Assembly (NCBI GenBank): GCA_004556755.1
Contig: SFFW01000004.1
Location: 62,001-126,000 of the forward strand
Direction: 5' to 3'
Length of the DNA stretch: 64,000 nucleotides
DNA from: Clostridiales bacterium
GTDB lineage: Bacteria; Bacillota; Clostridia; Oscillospirales; Oscillospiraceae
In this document: piece by piece, positions 33,161 to 41,800 of the stretch
Position numbering within the stretch: the stretch's first letter is position 1
Layout of the letters: each line of letters starts with the position of its first letter
The notes under the pieces: generated by a model
What the model saw: only the letters and a program-made list of their open reading frames with translations
Database searches by the model: none
What the model was told of the DNA's origin: nothing
Translations under genes and position numbers: made by a program

Positions 33161-33646
33161 TTATTTATCCAAAAGCTGCTCAAGCACAGCAAGTCTTGGA
33201 TCAATTTGTTTTCTGCAATTGCAGGGACCGAGATTAAGGTCGGCTCCGCACTCGGAGCAGAGACCCTTGCAATCTTCCCGACAAAGGAATTTCGTTTCCA
33301 TGTCCAGAAGAAAAAGCGTGGAAAGAGCATCGCCGAGATCAAGCTTGTCTCCGTCGAGAACAAAGGCTTCGGGATCATCGGAATCTCCGTCGGTGATAAG
33401 GGCTTTGATGTTCGTTACCTTGACGCTGTCGAACTCTTTACCACATCGGTCGCAAACGCAAGTCATGTCGGCGGTCACGGTACCCTCGAGTGTCAGGATA
33501 CCGGCCTCGTTGAACACTCTGCCCACGGCATGGGGGTCGTGCTTAAACTCCTTGACAGAGGGGGTCAAAAGGTCGTCGGCACAGACGGAGCAATCAAAGG
33601 GGAGCTCCCGGCCGGGAATCTCAATTATCTCTCTCAGATCAAGCAG
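33161..33646 (-). CDS. YceD/DUF177 family protein
   Basis: A 161-residue protein with TADMTCVCDRCGKEFDSVKV (two cysteines) and the C-terminal signature FLCREDCKGLCSECGADLNLGPCNC, typical of DUF177. It is linked with rpmF across bacteria and to 23S rRNA accumulation in E. coli and plants. The start is the ATG behind GAGAGG, consistent with the promoter just upstream. Confidence 0.9.
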   Translation of the reverse strand: MLDLREIIEIPGRELPFDCSVCADDLLTPSVKEFKHDPHAVGRVFNEAGILTLEGTVTADMTCVCDRCGKEFDSVKVTNIKALITDGDSDDPEAFVLDGDKLDLGDALSTLFLLDMETKFLCREDCKGLCSECGADLNLGPCNCRKQIDPRLAVLEQLLDK

Positions 33647-33676
33647 CATAGCGCACCTCTCCATAGTCGCTTGAAT

Positions 33677-33705
33677 ATTATAGCTAAAGCGGTGGGGCTT
33701 GTCAA
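33677..33705 (-). promoter_or_regulatory. Promoter of yceD-rpmF
   Basis: Minus strand: -35 TTGACA, 17-bp spacer, -10 TATAAT: consensus at both hexamers, about 30 bases before the start. Confidence 0.85.
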
Positions 33706-33732
33706 CCGTAATTTGCACTTTTTGTGCGGAAA

Positions 33733-33785
33733 ATCCACGCCTCCCCAACTTTTTTCTTGCGGTGATCCGCAGGGGAGGCGTGGAT
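33733..33785. repeat. 14-bp inverted repeat with nested hairpin between lepA and yceD
   Basis: ATCCACGCCTCCCC (33733-33746) and GGGGAGGCGTGGAT (33772-33785) pair perfectly. Between them TGCGG / CCGCA forms a second small hairpin next to a run of six T (plus strand). It may end lepA transcription, but there is no T tract in the proper place on the minus strand. A small mobile-type repeat is the alternative. Confidence 0.5.
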
Positions 33786-33821
33786 AATGGAAAGGCGGAA
33801 GCCTCTTATCTGAGCCGGTCC

Positions 33822-35627
33822 TTACTCGTCGAGCTTTAAGACGGCAAGGAAGGCTTCGGTCGGGATGGAGACGGTGCCGAGCTGGCGCATCTTCTTCTTA
33901 CCCTCCTTCTGCTTTTCGAGCAGCTTCTTCTTTCTCGTTATATCGCCGCCGTAGCACTTGGCAAGCACGTCCTTGCGCAGCGCCTTGACGGTCTCACGGG
34001 CGATTATCTTGCCGCCTATCGCAGCCTGTATCGGGACCTCGAAAAGCTGACGGGGGATATTGTCCTTCAGCTTCTCGCAGAGCTTTCTCGCACGGGGGTA
34101 TGCCTTGTCCTTGTGGGCGATGAAGCTCAAAGCGTCCACCTGATCGCCGTTTAGGAGCATATCGACCTTCACAAGCTCCGAGGGCTTGTACTCGCTCAGC
34201 TCGTAGTCGAGGGAGGCGTAGCCCTTGGTGCGGGCCTTGAGCGTGTCGAAAAAGTCGTAGATTATCTCGTTGAGCGGCATCTCGTAGCGCAGCTCGACAA
34301 GGTGCGAATCGAGGTACTGCATATCACGGTACTCGCCACGCCTGTCCTGACACAGCGGCATGATGTTGCCCACATAGTCGTTCGGCGTTATGATGCTCAC
34401 CTTGACATACGGCTCCTCGGCGTGCTCAATGGCGGCGGGATCGGGGTAGTTGTGCGGATTGTCGACCATGACGACGCTGCCGTCGGTCTTTACTACCTTA
34501 TATATAACGCTCGGAAGCGTGGTCACAAGCTCAAGGTCAAACTCACGCTCAAGGCGCTCCTGTATGACCTCCATGTGCAGCATACCCAAGAAGCCGCAGC
34601 GGAAGCCGAAGCCGAGCGCAACGGAGCTTTCCGGTTCAAAGGAGAGCGAGGCGTCGTTTAGCTGGAGCTTTTCCAGTGCGTCACGAAGGTCGGGATACTT
34701 GCTGCCGTCCTCGGTGTATATGCCGCAATAGACCATCGCCCTTGCGGGGCGGTAGCCCGGCAGCGCCTCGGCGCAGGGCAGCACGGCATCCGTCACGGTG
34801 TCGCCGACCTGCGTGTCCGCAACGTTTTTTATGGAGGCGGTGAAGTAGCCGACGTCGCCTGCGCAAAGCTCGCTGCACGGCTCAAGTCCGATGGGACGCA
34901 TATGCCCGACCTCAAGCACGGAATACTTTGCGCCCGTGGATTTGAGCAGCACCTCTGTACCCTTTGCTATCCTGCCGTCAATCAGACGCATGAACACGAT
35001 GACGCCTCGGTAGCTGTCGTACTGGCTGTCGAATATCAGCGCCTTGAGCGGGGCGTCGGGATCGCCTGCGGGAGCGGGGACGTTGCTCACGATATCGTCA
35101 AGCACCGCCTGAACGTTAATACCGTTTTTGGCGCTGATCTCCGGTGCGTCCATCGCAAGGATGCCGATTATGTCCTCGATCTCCTGCTTTACACGCTTGG
35201 GATCGGCGGCGGGGAGGTCTATCTTGTTGATGACGGGGAGTATTTCAAGGTTTGCGTCGAGAGCAAGGTAGGTGTTGGCAAGGGTCTGCGCCTCGACGCC
35301 CTGAGATGCGTCGACCACCAGCACCGCACCCTCGCAGGCGGCAAGCGACCTCGACACCTCGTAGTTGAAGTCAACGTGCCCCGGAGTGTCGATGAGGTTC
35401 AGAGTATAGGTCTCGCCGTCGGGCGCTTTGTAGTTCAGACCTATCGCACGGGCCTTGATGGTGATGCCTCGCTCACGCTCAAGATCCATGTTGTCGAGGA
35501 TCTGATCCTCCATGTTGCGCTCCTCCACCGCACCGCACAGCTCGATGAGCCTGTCGGACAGGGTGGATTTGCCGTGGTCGATGTGAGCGATTATCGAGAA
35601 ATTCCGGATGTGGTCCTGATTTATCAT
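33822..35627 (-). CDS. lepA: Elongation factor 4 (LepA)
   Basis: A 601-residue translational GTPase. G1 AHIDHGKSTLSDRL, switch region RERGITIKA, G3 DTPGHVDF, G4 NKIDLP, then EF-G-like domains and the LepA-specific C-terminus with GGDITRKKKLLEKQKEGKKKMR. It assists translation under stress and biogenesis of subunits. Its ATG overlaps the stop of a small HTH regulator, and its ribosome site GGAGGAG lies inside that gene. Confidence 0.97.
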   Translation of the reverse strand: MINQDHIRNFSIIAHIDHGKSTLSDRLIELCGAVEERNMEDQILDNMDLERERGITIKARAIGLNYKAPDGETYTLNLIDTPGHVDFNYEVSRSLAACEGAVLVVDASQGVEAQTLANTYLALDANLEILPVINKIDLPAADPKRVKQEIEDIIGILAMDAPEISAKNGINVQAVLDDIVSNVPAPAGDPDAPLKALIFDSQYDSYRGVIVFMRLIDGRIAKGTEVLLKSTGAKYSVLEVGHMRPIGLEPCSELCAGDVGYFTASIKNVADTQVGDTVTDAVLPCAEALPGYRPARAMVYCGIYTEDGSKYPDLRDALEKLQLNDASLSFEPESSVALGFGFRCGFLGMLHMEVIQERLEREFDLELVTTLPSVIYKVVKTDGSVVMVDNPHNYPDPAAIEHAEEPYVKVSIITPNDYVGNIMPLCQDRRGEYRDMQYLDSHLVELRYEMPLNEIIYDFFDTLKARTKGYASLDYELSEYKPSELVKVDMLLNGDQVDALSFIAHKDKAYPRARKLCEKLKDNIPRQLFEVPIQAAIGGKIIARETVKALRKDVLAKCYGGDITRKKKLLEKQKEGKKKMRQLGTVSIPTEAFLAVLKLDE

Positions 35628-35935
35628 ACAAGCTCCTCCAGTGCGGATTCCGCCTTGTTTGCAAGCACCCTCAGCTCCGAGATAAACGCCCTCGCAACGT
35701 CCGCCGTGCGGTCGAAGCCGTCGGGATTGGCGCTGCGTCCGAGCAGGTAGTCGGCGGTCACGTTATAGTAATCGCAGACCCGACACACGAAGCCGAGACC
35801 CGGTTCCCTTGCACCGTTTTCGTAGTGACTCAAAAGCGCCTGACTTATATTCAGATCGGCTGCCGCCTTGCGCTGGCTGAGACCGGCGCTGTGGCGCAGC
35901 TCGGAAAGTGTCTGTGAAAAATTACGTTCGTTCAT
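35624..35935 (-). CDS. XRE-family regulator upstream of lepA
   Basis: A 103-residue protein with an N-terminal XRE helix-turn-helix (AGLSQRKAAADLNISQALLSHYENGAREPGLGFVCRVCDYYNVTADYLLG) and a helical C-terminal part. Residues after 65 are short and may mediate dimerisation. ATGA coupling with lepA makes an operon. Start could also be two codons upstream at 35941. An inverted repeat in its promoter is a likely binding site. The ligand is unknown. Confidence 0.82.
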   Translation of the reverse strand: MNERNFSQTLSELRHSAGLSQRKAAADLNISQALLSHYENGAREPGLGFVCRVCDYYNVTADYLLGRSANPDGFDRTADVARAFISELRVLANKAESALEELV

Positions 35936-35970
35936 AAGCATTTTCTCCGTTTTGTGATTACAGCCTGTAT

Positions 35971-35999
35971 ATTATACTTACAAATCGACCACTTGTAAA
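35971..35999 (-). promoter_or_regulatory. Promoter of HTH-lepA with overlapping inverted repeat
   Basis: Minus strand: -35 TTTACA (35994-35999), 17 bp, -10 TATAAT (35971-35976). TTACAAAT (35978-35985) and ACTTGTAA (35991-35998) form an inverted repeat with one mismatch and a 5-bp spacer, sitting across the -35 and spacer. This placement suggests repression, probably by the HTH protein itself. Confidence 0.65.
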
Positions 36000-36018
36000 T
36001 AGAAATCTTCCGAAATAC

Positions 36019-36047
36019 TTGAAAAATGCACGAGCCGGTGTTAAAGT
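36019..36047 (+). promoter_or_regulatory. pta promoter
   Basis: -35 TTGAAA (36019-36024), 17-bp spacer, -10 TAAAGT (36042-36047), divergent from the HTH-lepA promoter and within about 20 bp of it. Confidence 0.6.
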
Positions 36048-36101
36048 GTTATTTGGATAAATTTGCGGCCAAAAACGCCGCTTTTTTGGAGGAAAACCAA
36101 A

Positions 36102-37100
36102 ATGTTTGAAAATCTTATCGAAGTTCTGAAAAATGATCCCCGCAAGATAGTTTACACCGAAGGTCACGACGCCCGCATCCTTGAGAGCGCAGCCCGCCTC
36201 AAGAAGGAAGGCTTCCTTACCCCCATCCTCGTCGGCAATGTTGACGTCGTGAAGGAAGCTGCCGCAAAGGGCGGCTTTGACATCGACGGCCTTGAGATCC
36301 TCGATCCCCTGACCTACGAAGGTATGGACGCAATGGTCGAGGAAATGGTCGCTCTCCGCAAGGGCAAGATGAGCGCAGAGGACTGCCGCGCGGCGCTGTC
36401 CAAGGGCAACTACTTCGGCACCATGCTCGTCAAGATGGGCGTTGCCGACTGCCTGCTCGGCGGTGCGACGTACTCCACCGCAGACACCGTGCGTCCCGCA
36501 CTCCAGCTCGTCAAGACCAAGAAGGGCGCAAACCTCGTGTCCTCCTGCTTCATTATGATTCGTGACGACGAGATGCTCGCAATGGGCGACTGCGCAATAA
36601 ACATCGACTACCAGGACAAGCTCGACAAGGAAGGCAACGTCGTTCTTTCCGCAGCGGCACAGCTTGCAGAGGTTGCCGTTGCTACCGCTCACACCGCAGA
36701 GGTGTTCGGCATCGACCCCAAGGTCGCAATGCTGTCCTACTCCACCAAGGGCTCCGGCAAGGGTCCCGCCGTCGACCTCGTCCGTGAGGCGACTGCGATC
36801 GCAAAGGAAATGGCTCCCGAGCTCAAGCTCGACGGCGAGATGCAGTTTGACGCAGCGGTCTCTCCCGTTGTCGGTCAGCTCAAGTTCCCCGGCTCTCCCG
36901 TTGCGGGCTACGCAAACACCTTCATCTTCCCGGAGATCCAGTCCGGCAACATCGGCTACAAGATTGCCGCACGTCTCGGCGGCTTCATGGCAGTTGGTCC
37001 TATCCTTCAGGGTCTGAACGCTCCCATCAACGACCTCAGCCGCGGCTGCAACGCCGAAGAGGTCTACCAGATGTCAATCATCACCGCAGCACTCAAGTAA
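36102..37100 (+). CDS. pta: Phosphate acetyltransferase
   Basis: A 332-residue short-type Pta. Typical segments are VYTEGHDARILESAARL near the start, CLLGGATYSTADTVRPALQLV in the middle, AMLSYSTKGSGKGP and GSPVAGYANTFIFPEIQSGNIGYKIAARLGG near the end. It interconverts acetyl-CoA and acetyl phosphate, giving ATP through acetate kinase (no ackA in this window). Codon bias indicates high expression. Start at the ATG behind TTGGAGG. Confidence 0.95.
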   Translation: MFENLIEVLKNDPRKIVYTEGHDARILESAARLKKEGFLTPILVGNVDVVKEAAAKGGFDIDGLEILDPLTYEGMDAMVEEMVALRKGKMSAEDCRAALSKGNYFGTMLVKMGVADCLLGGATYSTADTVRPALQLVKTKKGANLVSSCFIMIRDDEMLAMGDCAINIDYQDKLDKEGNVVLSAAAQLAEVAVATAHTAEVFGIDPKVAMLSYSTKGSGKGPAVDLVREATAIAKEMAPELKLDGEMQFDAAVSPVVGQLKFPGSPVAGYANTFIFPEIQSGNIGYKIAARLGGFMAVGPILQGLNAPINDLSRGCNAEEVYQMSIITAALK

Positions 37101-37115
37101 TACATAATGTGACGG

Positions 37116-37144
37116 GAGACAGGGCAAACGCCCTGTCTCTTTTT
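37116..37144 (+). terminator. pta terminator
   Basis: Stem GAGACAGGGC / GCCCTGTCTC with AAAC loop and TTTTT tail. Confidence 0.88.
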
Positions 37145-37159
37145 AAAAAGCGAGGTTTT

Positions 37160-37606
37160 ATGGACAGAGAAGCTTACATGGAAAAGGCCCTTACGCTTGC
37201 AAGGCAGGCGTATGAGGCGGGGGAGATCCCCGTCGGCTGCGTCATTGCGGATGCCGAGGGCAGGATAATCGGCACGGGGCGCAACCGCAGAGAGGAAAGC
37301 GGCGACGCCACGACCCACGCCGAGATCGAGGCGATACGCATGGCGTGCGCCGAGGTCGGCGACTGGCGTCTTCATGGCTGCACCCTGTTTGTGACGCTTG
37401 AGCCGTGTCCGATGTGTGCCGGAGCCGTGATAAACTCACGCATACCGAAGGTCGTGTTCGGCGCAAGGGACGCAAACACCGGCTCATGCGGCAGCGTTAT
37501 AAACCTGTTCGAGGAGCGCTACGGACACCGTCCTGCGGTGTACGGGGACGTTCTGGCGCAGGAGAGCCGTGAGCTGCTGCGCAGCTTTTTTGAGGAGCGA
37601 CGCTGA
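37160..37606 (+). CDS. tadA: tRNA adenosine(34) deaminase
   Basis: A 148-residue zinc deaminase converting A34 to inosine in tRNA-Arg. Zinc and catalytic residues: H53 and E55 in THAEIEAI, C83 and C86 in EPCPMCAGA. The family feature GARDANTGSCGSVINLF follows. CGAGG precedes the ATG. In many Firmicutes the SRP RNA gene follows tadA; none was recognised in the short gap here. Confidence 0.92.
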   Translation: MDREAYMEKALTLARQAYEAGEIPVGCVIADAEGRIIGTGRNRREESGDATTHAEIEAIRMACAEVGDWRLHGCTLFVTLEPCPMCAGAVINSRIPKVVFGARDANTGSCGSVINLFEERYGHRPAVYGDVLAQESRELLRSFFEERR

Positions 37607-37631
37607 GTTTTCTACATTATATAATAGTAAA

Positions 37632-37662
37632 GCGCCCGACTTGAGGAATCCAAGTCGGGCGC
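37632..37662. terminator. Terminator between tadA and the convergent zinc-ribbon gene
   Basis: A perfect 12-bp stem GCGCCCGACTTG / CAAGTCGGGCGC with AGGAATC loop. Flanks are AT-rich rather than pure T, usable in either direction. Confidence 0.7.
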
Positions 37663-37686
37663 CGATATTTATTCACTTGCAGGGGA

Positions 37687-38487
37687 TCAGTCGGTCACGA
37701 TGATGATGACGGAGAAGGTTTCGGAATTCACGTCGTTGTAGAAGCTCAGAAGAGTTACGCCCTTTTCGAGGGGACTTACGGTGAGCGTGGTGGTGTCGCC
37801 CTCCCAAGTGTCCTCGTCAAAGCTCACGTCGGCACTGTATCCTTCGAGATCGTAGCTGACGGTGACTGCAGTATCGACCGCAAGGGTGAGAGTGAGAGTC
37901 TCGTCGTAGTCGTCCTCACTGAGAACGATGACGGCTTTGTCGGTATGGAAGGCGTCGGACGCATAGCCGATGTTGTTATACTGCGCATAGTAGCAGATGT
38001 CCGCAAGATCGACGGATGCGCTGTCGGCGGAGTCGTAAAGACCCTCAAGCTCGTCGTACTCGTCCTTGAGCTCGTCGTACTTTGCTTCGGCTTTCTTGAG
38101 GTCGGACTTTGCGTCGTCAAGCTCGTCGGCGGTTTTCGGAGCCATGACGAAATACTGGTATGCGTTAAGTCCGATAAGAGCAAGGATCAGAACACCGATG
38201 ACGGCGATGAGAGCAATCTTCTTGCCCTTGCCTTCCTTCTTTGCGGGGGCTTCGTCGAACACGGGAGCGACAGGGGGAACGTCAAACGACGGCGCTTTGG
38301 GGGTCGGAGTCTCGAATGCGGGTGCTTCGGGAGCGGGGCTTTCCTCGACGGAGGCGGTGCTTTCGTAAACGGGAGCGGTGACGGCAGGCTCTGCTGCGGG
38401 AGCGGGAGCATCCTCCTGCTTTGCACCGCAGTAAATACAGAATTTGGTGCCTTCTTCAAGTTTCTTGCCGCAGGTGGTACAGAACAC
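37687..38487 (-). CDS. Zinc-ribbon membrane protein with coiled coil and Ig-like domain
   Basis: A 266-residue protein. N-terminal zinc ribbon CTTCGKKLEEGTKFCIYCG (residues 3-21), a Pro/Ala-rich linker (25-85), a membrane helix (about 92-115), a coiled coil (about 118-152, DELDDAKSDLKKAEAKYDEL) and a C-terminal beta domain (about 160-266) with the look of a bacterial Ig/BIG2 fold. The zinc ribbon would be cytosolic and the Ig-like part outside. Function unknown. Two ArgR-like palindromes lie just upstream of its start. Confidence 0.75.
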   Translation of the reverse strand: MFCTTCGKKLEEGTKFCIYCGAKQEDAPAPAAEPAVTAPVYESTASVEESPAPEAPAFETPTPKAPSFDVPPVAPVFDEAPAKKEGKGKKIALIAVIGVLILALIGLNAYQYFVMAPKTADELDDAKSDLKKAEAKYDELKDEYDELEGLYDSADSASVDLADICYYAQYNNIGYASDAFHTDKAVIVLSEDDYDETLTLTLAVDTAVTVSYDLEGYSADVSFDEDTWEGDTTTLTVSPLEKGVTLLSFYNDVNSETFSVIIIVTD

Positions 38488-38502
38488 TTAAATCATCCTT
38501 TC

Positions 38503-38535
38503 TGAATATTATTCATTTTTTGTGAATAATATTGC
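38503..38535 (-). promoter_or_regulatory. Paired ArgR-like palindromes upstream of the zinc-ribbon gene
   Basis: TGAATATTATTCA (38503-38515) is a perfect 6-1-6 palindrome; TGAATAATATTGC (38523-38535) is an imperfect copy, centres 20 bp apart. The same motif and spacing occur at 6351-6382. Here the pair sits within about 50 bp of the start codon. Confidence 0.5.
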
Positions 38536-38807
38536 TTTTTTAAAATTTTCCGTGTTATGCTATAAATCAAGAATAACATTATTATCGGGCTTAGTCAATA
38601 TCACCGTCCGACAAAATTCGTTAAATGCATACGTAATTGTAAAGGCGCAAAAAACTTTTGGAATGCAAATCGCTAAAAATGCACCAAAAATCTTGTAATC
38701 ATCACCGCAATGTGCTAAAGTGGAACAGTAACAATGTAAAATGTTCCGGTGCCGAGCCGGGTGTTTTAAGAAAATTACCGAGATAGATCGGAGAAAAGGA
38801 GAAACTC
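38536..38807 (+). promoter_or_regulatory. Intergenic region with promoter of the S8 protease gene
   Basis: The 320-bp gap between the zinc-ribbon gene and the protease holds no gene. On the plus strand -35 TTGTAA (38693-38698), 17 bp and -10 TAAAGT (38716-38721) form a reasonable promoter, leaving a leader of about 80 bases with a short hairpin (GGAACA / TGTTCC, about 38723-38748) and AAAGGAG before the ATG. The rest is AT-rich with no recognised riboswitch. Confidence 0.5.
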
Positions 38808-41800
38808 ATGAAAACAGCACGCACTACCAAACGTTTTATTTCACTGCTGCTTATCATCATGCTGCTTATGAGCCTGACGCTTCCCGTCATGGCGACCAAC
38901 GACAAGAGCAGCGGCGGAATAACATGGGAGAAGGTGGACAATGACACGGTTAAAGCCGATCTGCCCGCCAAAGCCGCTGATGATACAGACTCCGACGCTC
39001 CGGAATATGCGGATACGGACATTGTTCGTGTCTCCATAGTTCTGGAACAGAAGAGTACCGTCGCAGCGGGCTTCTCCACCATTAAAATAGCTTCCAACGC
39101 AAGCGCCATGAGCTACCGCAGCGGACTTAAGTCTCAGCAGGACGCCTTGGCAAAGACCATTTCCGACAAGGTTTTGGGCGGAAAGGATCTTGACGTCGTT
39201 TGGAATCTGACTCTTGCGGCGAACATCATCTCCGCAAACGTACCCTACGGAACCATCGAGCAGATCAAGGCTCTCGACGGCGTTAAGAATGTCGTTATCG
39301 AGCAGACCTATGAACCCTGCGTAAGCTCCTCCGGTGCGGCAGATCCCAATATGGCGACCTCCTCCGTCATGACCGGCTCCTCCGCAGCCTGGGCAAACGG
39401 CTACACCGGCGCAGGCAGCAGGATTGCCATCATCGACACCGGACTTGATACCGACCATCAGTCCTTTGCAAGCGACGCATACCTCTTCGCACTTGAGCAG
39501 AACGCCGAAAAGCTCGGCATGGACTACAACGAGTACGTTAAGTCCCTCGCACTGCTCACTCAGGCAGACGTCGAGAAGCACTGGAGCGAGCTGAACTTCT
39601 CCTCCGTGTACTCCGGCGACGTTGCAAATACCTTCTTCAGCGAAAAGGTACCTTTCGGTGCAAACTACGTTGACAAGGGCATCGAGATCACCCACGACAA
39701 GGATACCCAGGGTGAACACGGCTCACACGTTGCGGGTATTGCGGCAGCAAACCGCTTCATTGAGAACGAGGACGGCACCTTCTCCAACGCTCTTGAGTCC
39801 GTAAAGACCCAGGGCATCGCCCCCGACGCACAGCTTCTCATTATGAAGGTGTTCGGCAAGAACGGCGGCGCAAACGACTCCGACTATATGGCAGCCATTG
39901 AGGACGCCATCATCCTCGGCGCAGACTCCGTGAACCTTTCTCTCGGCTCCAGCAATGCGGGCTTTGCCACCAGCGAGGATTACCAGAACGTTATGGACGA
40001 TCTGGCAAAGAGCGACACCGTCGTTTCCATCTCCGCAGGTAACTCCGGCATGTACGGCGACGGCAATCTGCCTTACGGCTACCTGTACAGCGACGATGCA
40101 AACTTCGCTACCGGCGGCTCTCCCGGCTCCTTCACCAACGCCTTCACCGTGGCATCCGTTGACAACGACGGCGCTACCGGCAAATACCTCAAGTTCGGTG
40201 ACAACCTGATATTCTATACCGAGAGCGATTACTCCAACGATCCCATCAGCTCCATGCCCGGCGAGTACGAATACGTCTTCGTCGACGCCGCGGGCACTCA
40301 GGCTGACTTTGAAAAGGTCAAGGACGCTCTTGACGGCAAGATCGCCATTTGCTGGCGCGGCGGCATCTCCTTCTATGAGAAGGCGGAGAATGCAGTTGCA
40401 AACGGCGCTGTCGCAACCATCGTTGCGAACAACACCGCCGGCACCATCAACATGGACCTGAGCGACTACACCAAGTCCGCTCCCTGCATCTCCATCCTCC
40501 AGTCCGAAGGTCAGTACATTATGGAAAACTCCACTCCCGTTGAGGACGAGAGCGGCAATGTCCTGTACTACACCGGCAAGATCACCGTTGAGGATAAGAT
40601 CGGCACCGTGCAGTACGATTCCGATTACTACACCATGAGCTACTTCTCCAGCTGGGGCGTTCCCGGAACCCTTGAGCTTAAGCCTGAGATCACCGCACCC
40701 GGCGGAAGCATCTACTCCGTCAACGGCGCTGTTGCAGGCGGCAAGGCTTACGAGGTCATGTCCGGTACCTCCATGGCTGCTCCTCAGATCGCAGGCATGA
40801 GTGCACTCCTTGCTCAGTACATCCGTGAAAGCGGTCTCGATCAGAAGACCGGACTGAGCGCACGTCAGCTCACTCAGAGCCTTCTCATGTCCACCGCTAC
40901 CCCGCTCATCGAGAAGGACAGCGGCAGCTACTACTCTGTCATGAAGCAGGGCGCAGGCCTTGCAAACGTTGATGCGGCAATGAACGCCGACTCCTACATC
41001 ATGATGGCGTCCGACGCTACCAAGTCTGCGGCAGACGGCAAGATCAAGGCCGAGCTTGGCGACGATCCTGACCGCAGCGGCAGCTACAGCTTCAGCTTCA
41101 CCATCAACAACATGAGCGGAGAGACCAAGAGCTACGATATAAGCTCCAGCTTCTTCACTCAGGACATATTTGCGGATGAAGACGTGGGTGCATCGTTCCT
41201 CGACACATGGACTGTTCCTCTCAACTTCACCGCAAGCTACACCGTTAACGGTGCTGCGATCACCAACGACGATGTCGATAAGCTCGCAGCTTACGACTTC
41301 GACGGCAACGGCAGCATAAACGCAGCCGACGGTCAGGCACTGCTCAACTACATCACCGGCGTTAAGGATTCCATCTCCTGCAAGGACGCAGCGGACATCG
41401 ACAACGACGGCGATATCGACACCTACGACGCATACCTCTTCTTCAAGGCACTCAACGCCGGTTCCGTAAGCGTTCCCGCAAACGGCAGCGTTGAAGTTAC
41501 CGTCTCCGTACAGCTCCAGAACATCGCAGACTTTGACGACAACGGCGCATACGTCGAGGGTTACGTCTTCGTTGACGAGCTTACCTCCGCAGACGGCGCA
41601 CTGGGCGAGTCCCACTCCATCCCCGTTCTCGGCTACTACGGCAGCTGGTCCGAGCCTTCCATGTTCGACGTCGGCAGCTACCTTGAGTATGCTTACGGCC
41701 TTGAGGACAGGATCCCCTATATGTATGCAGCGGCAGATCAGGACGCCCTGTACTACCAGACCTACATAGTTAACTACGCAGGCGACAGCGCAAACTACTA

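Noticed and set aside
37607..37686. SRP RNA gene after tadA, as in many Firmicutes
   Set aside because: The gap is only 80 bp and is filled by a simple terminator hairpin; there is no GGNAA-type apical loop.
38808..39000. Tandem repeats or phase-variable tract at the protease start
   Set aside because: No homopolymer or short tandem repeat of note in the promoter or signal-peptide coding region.
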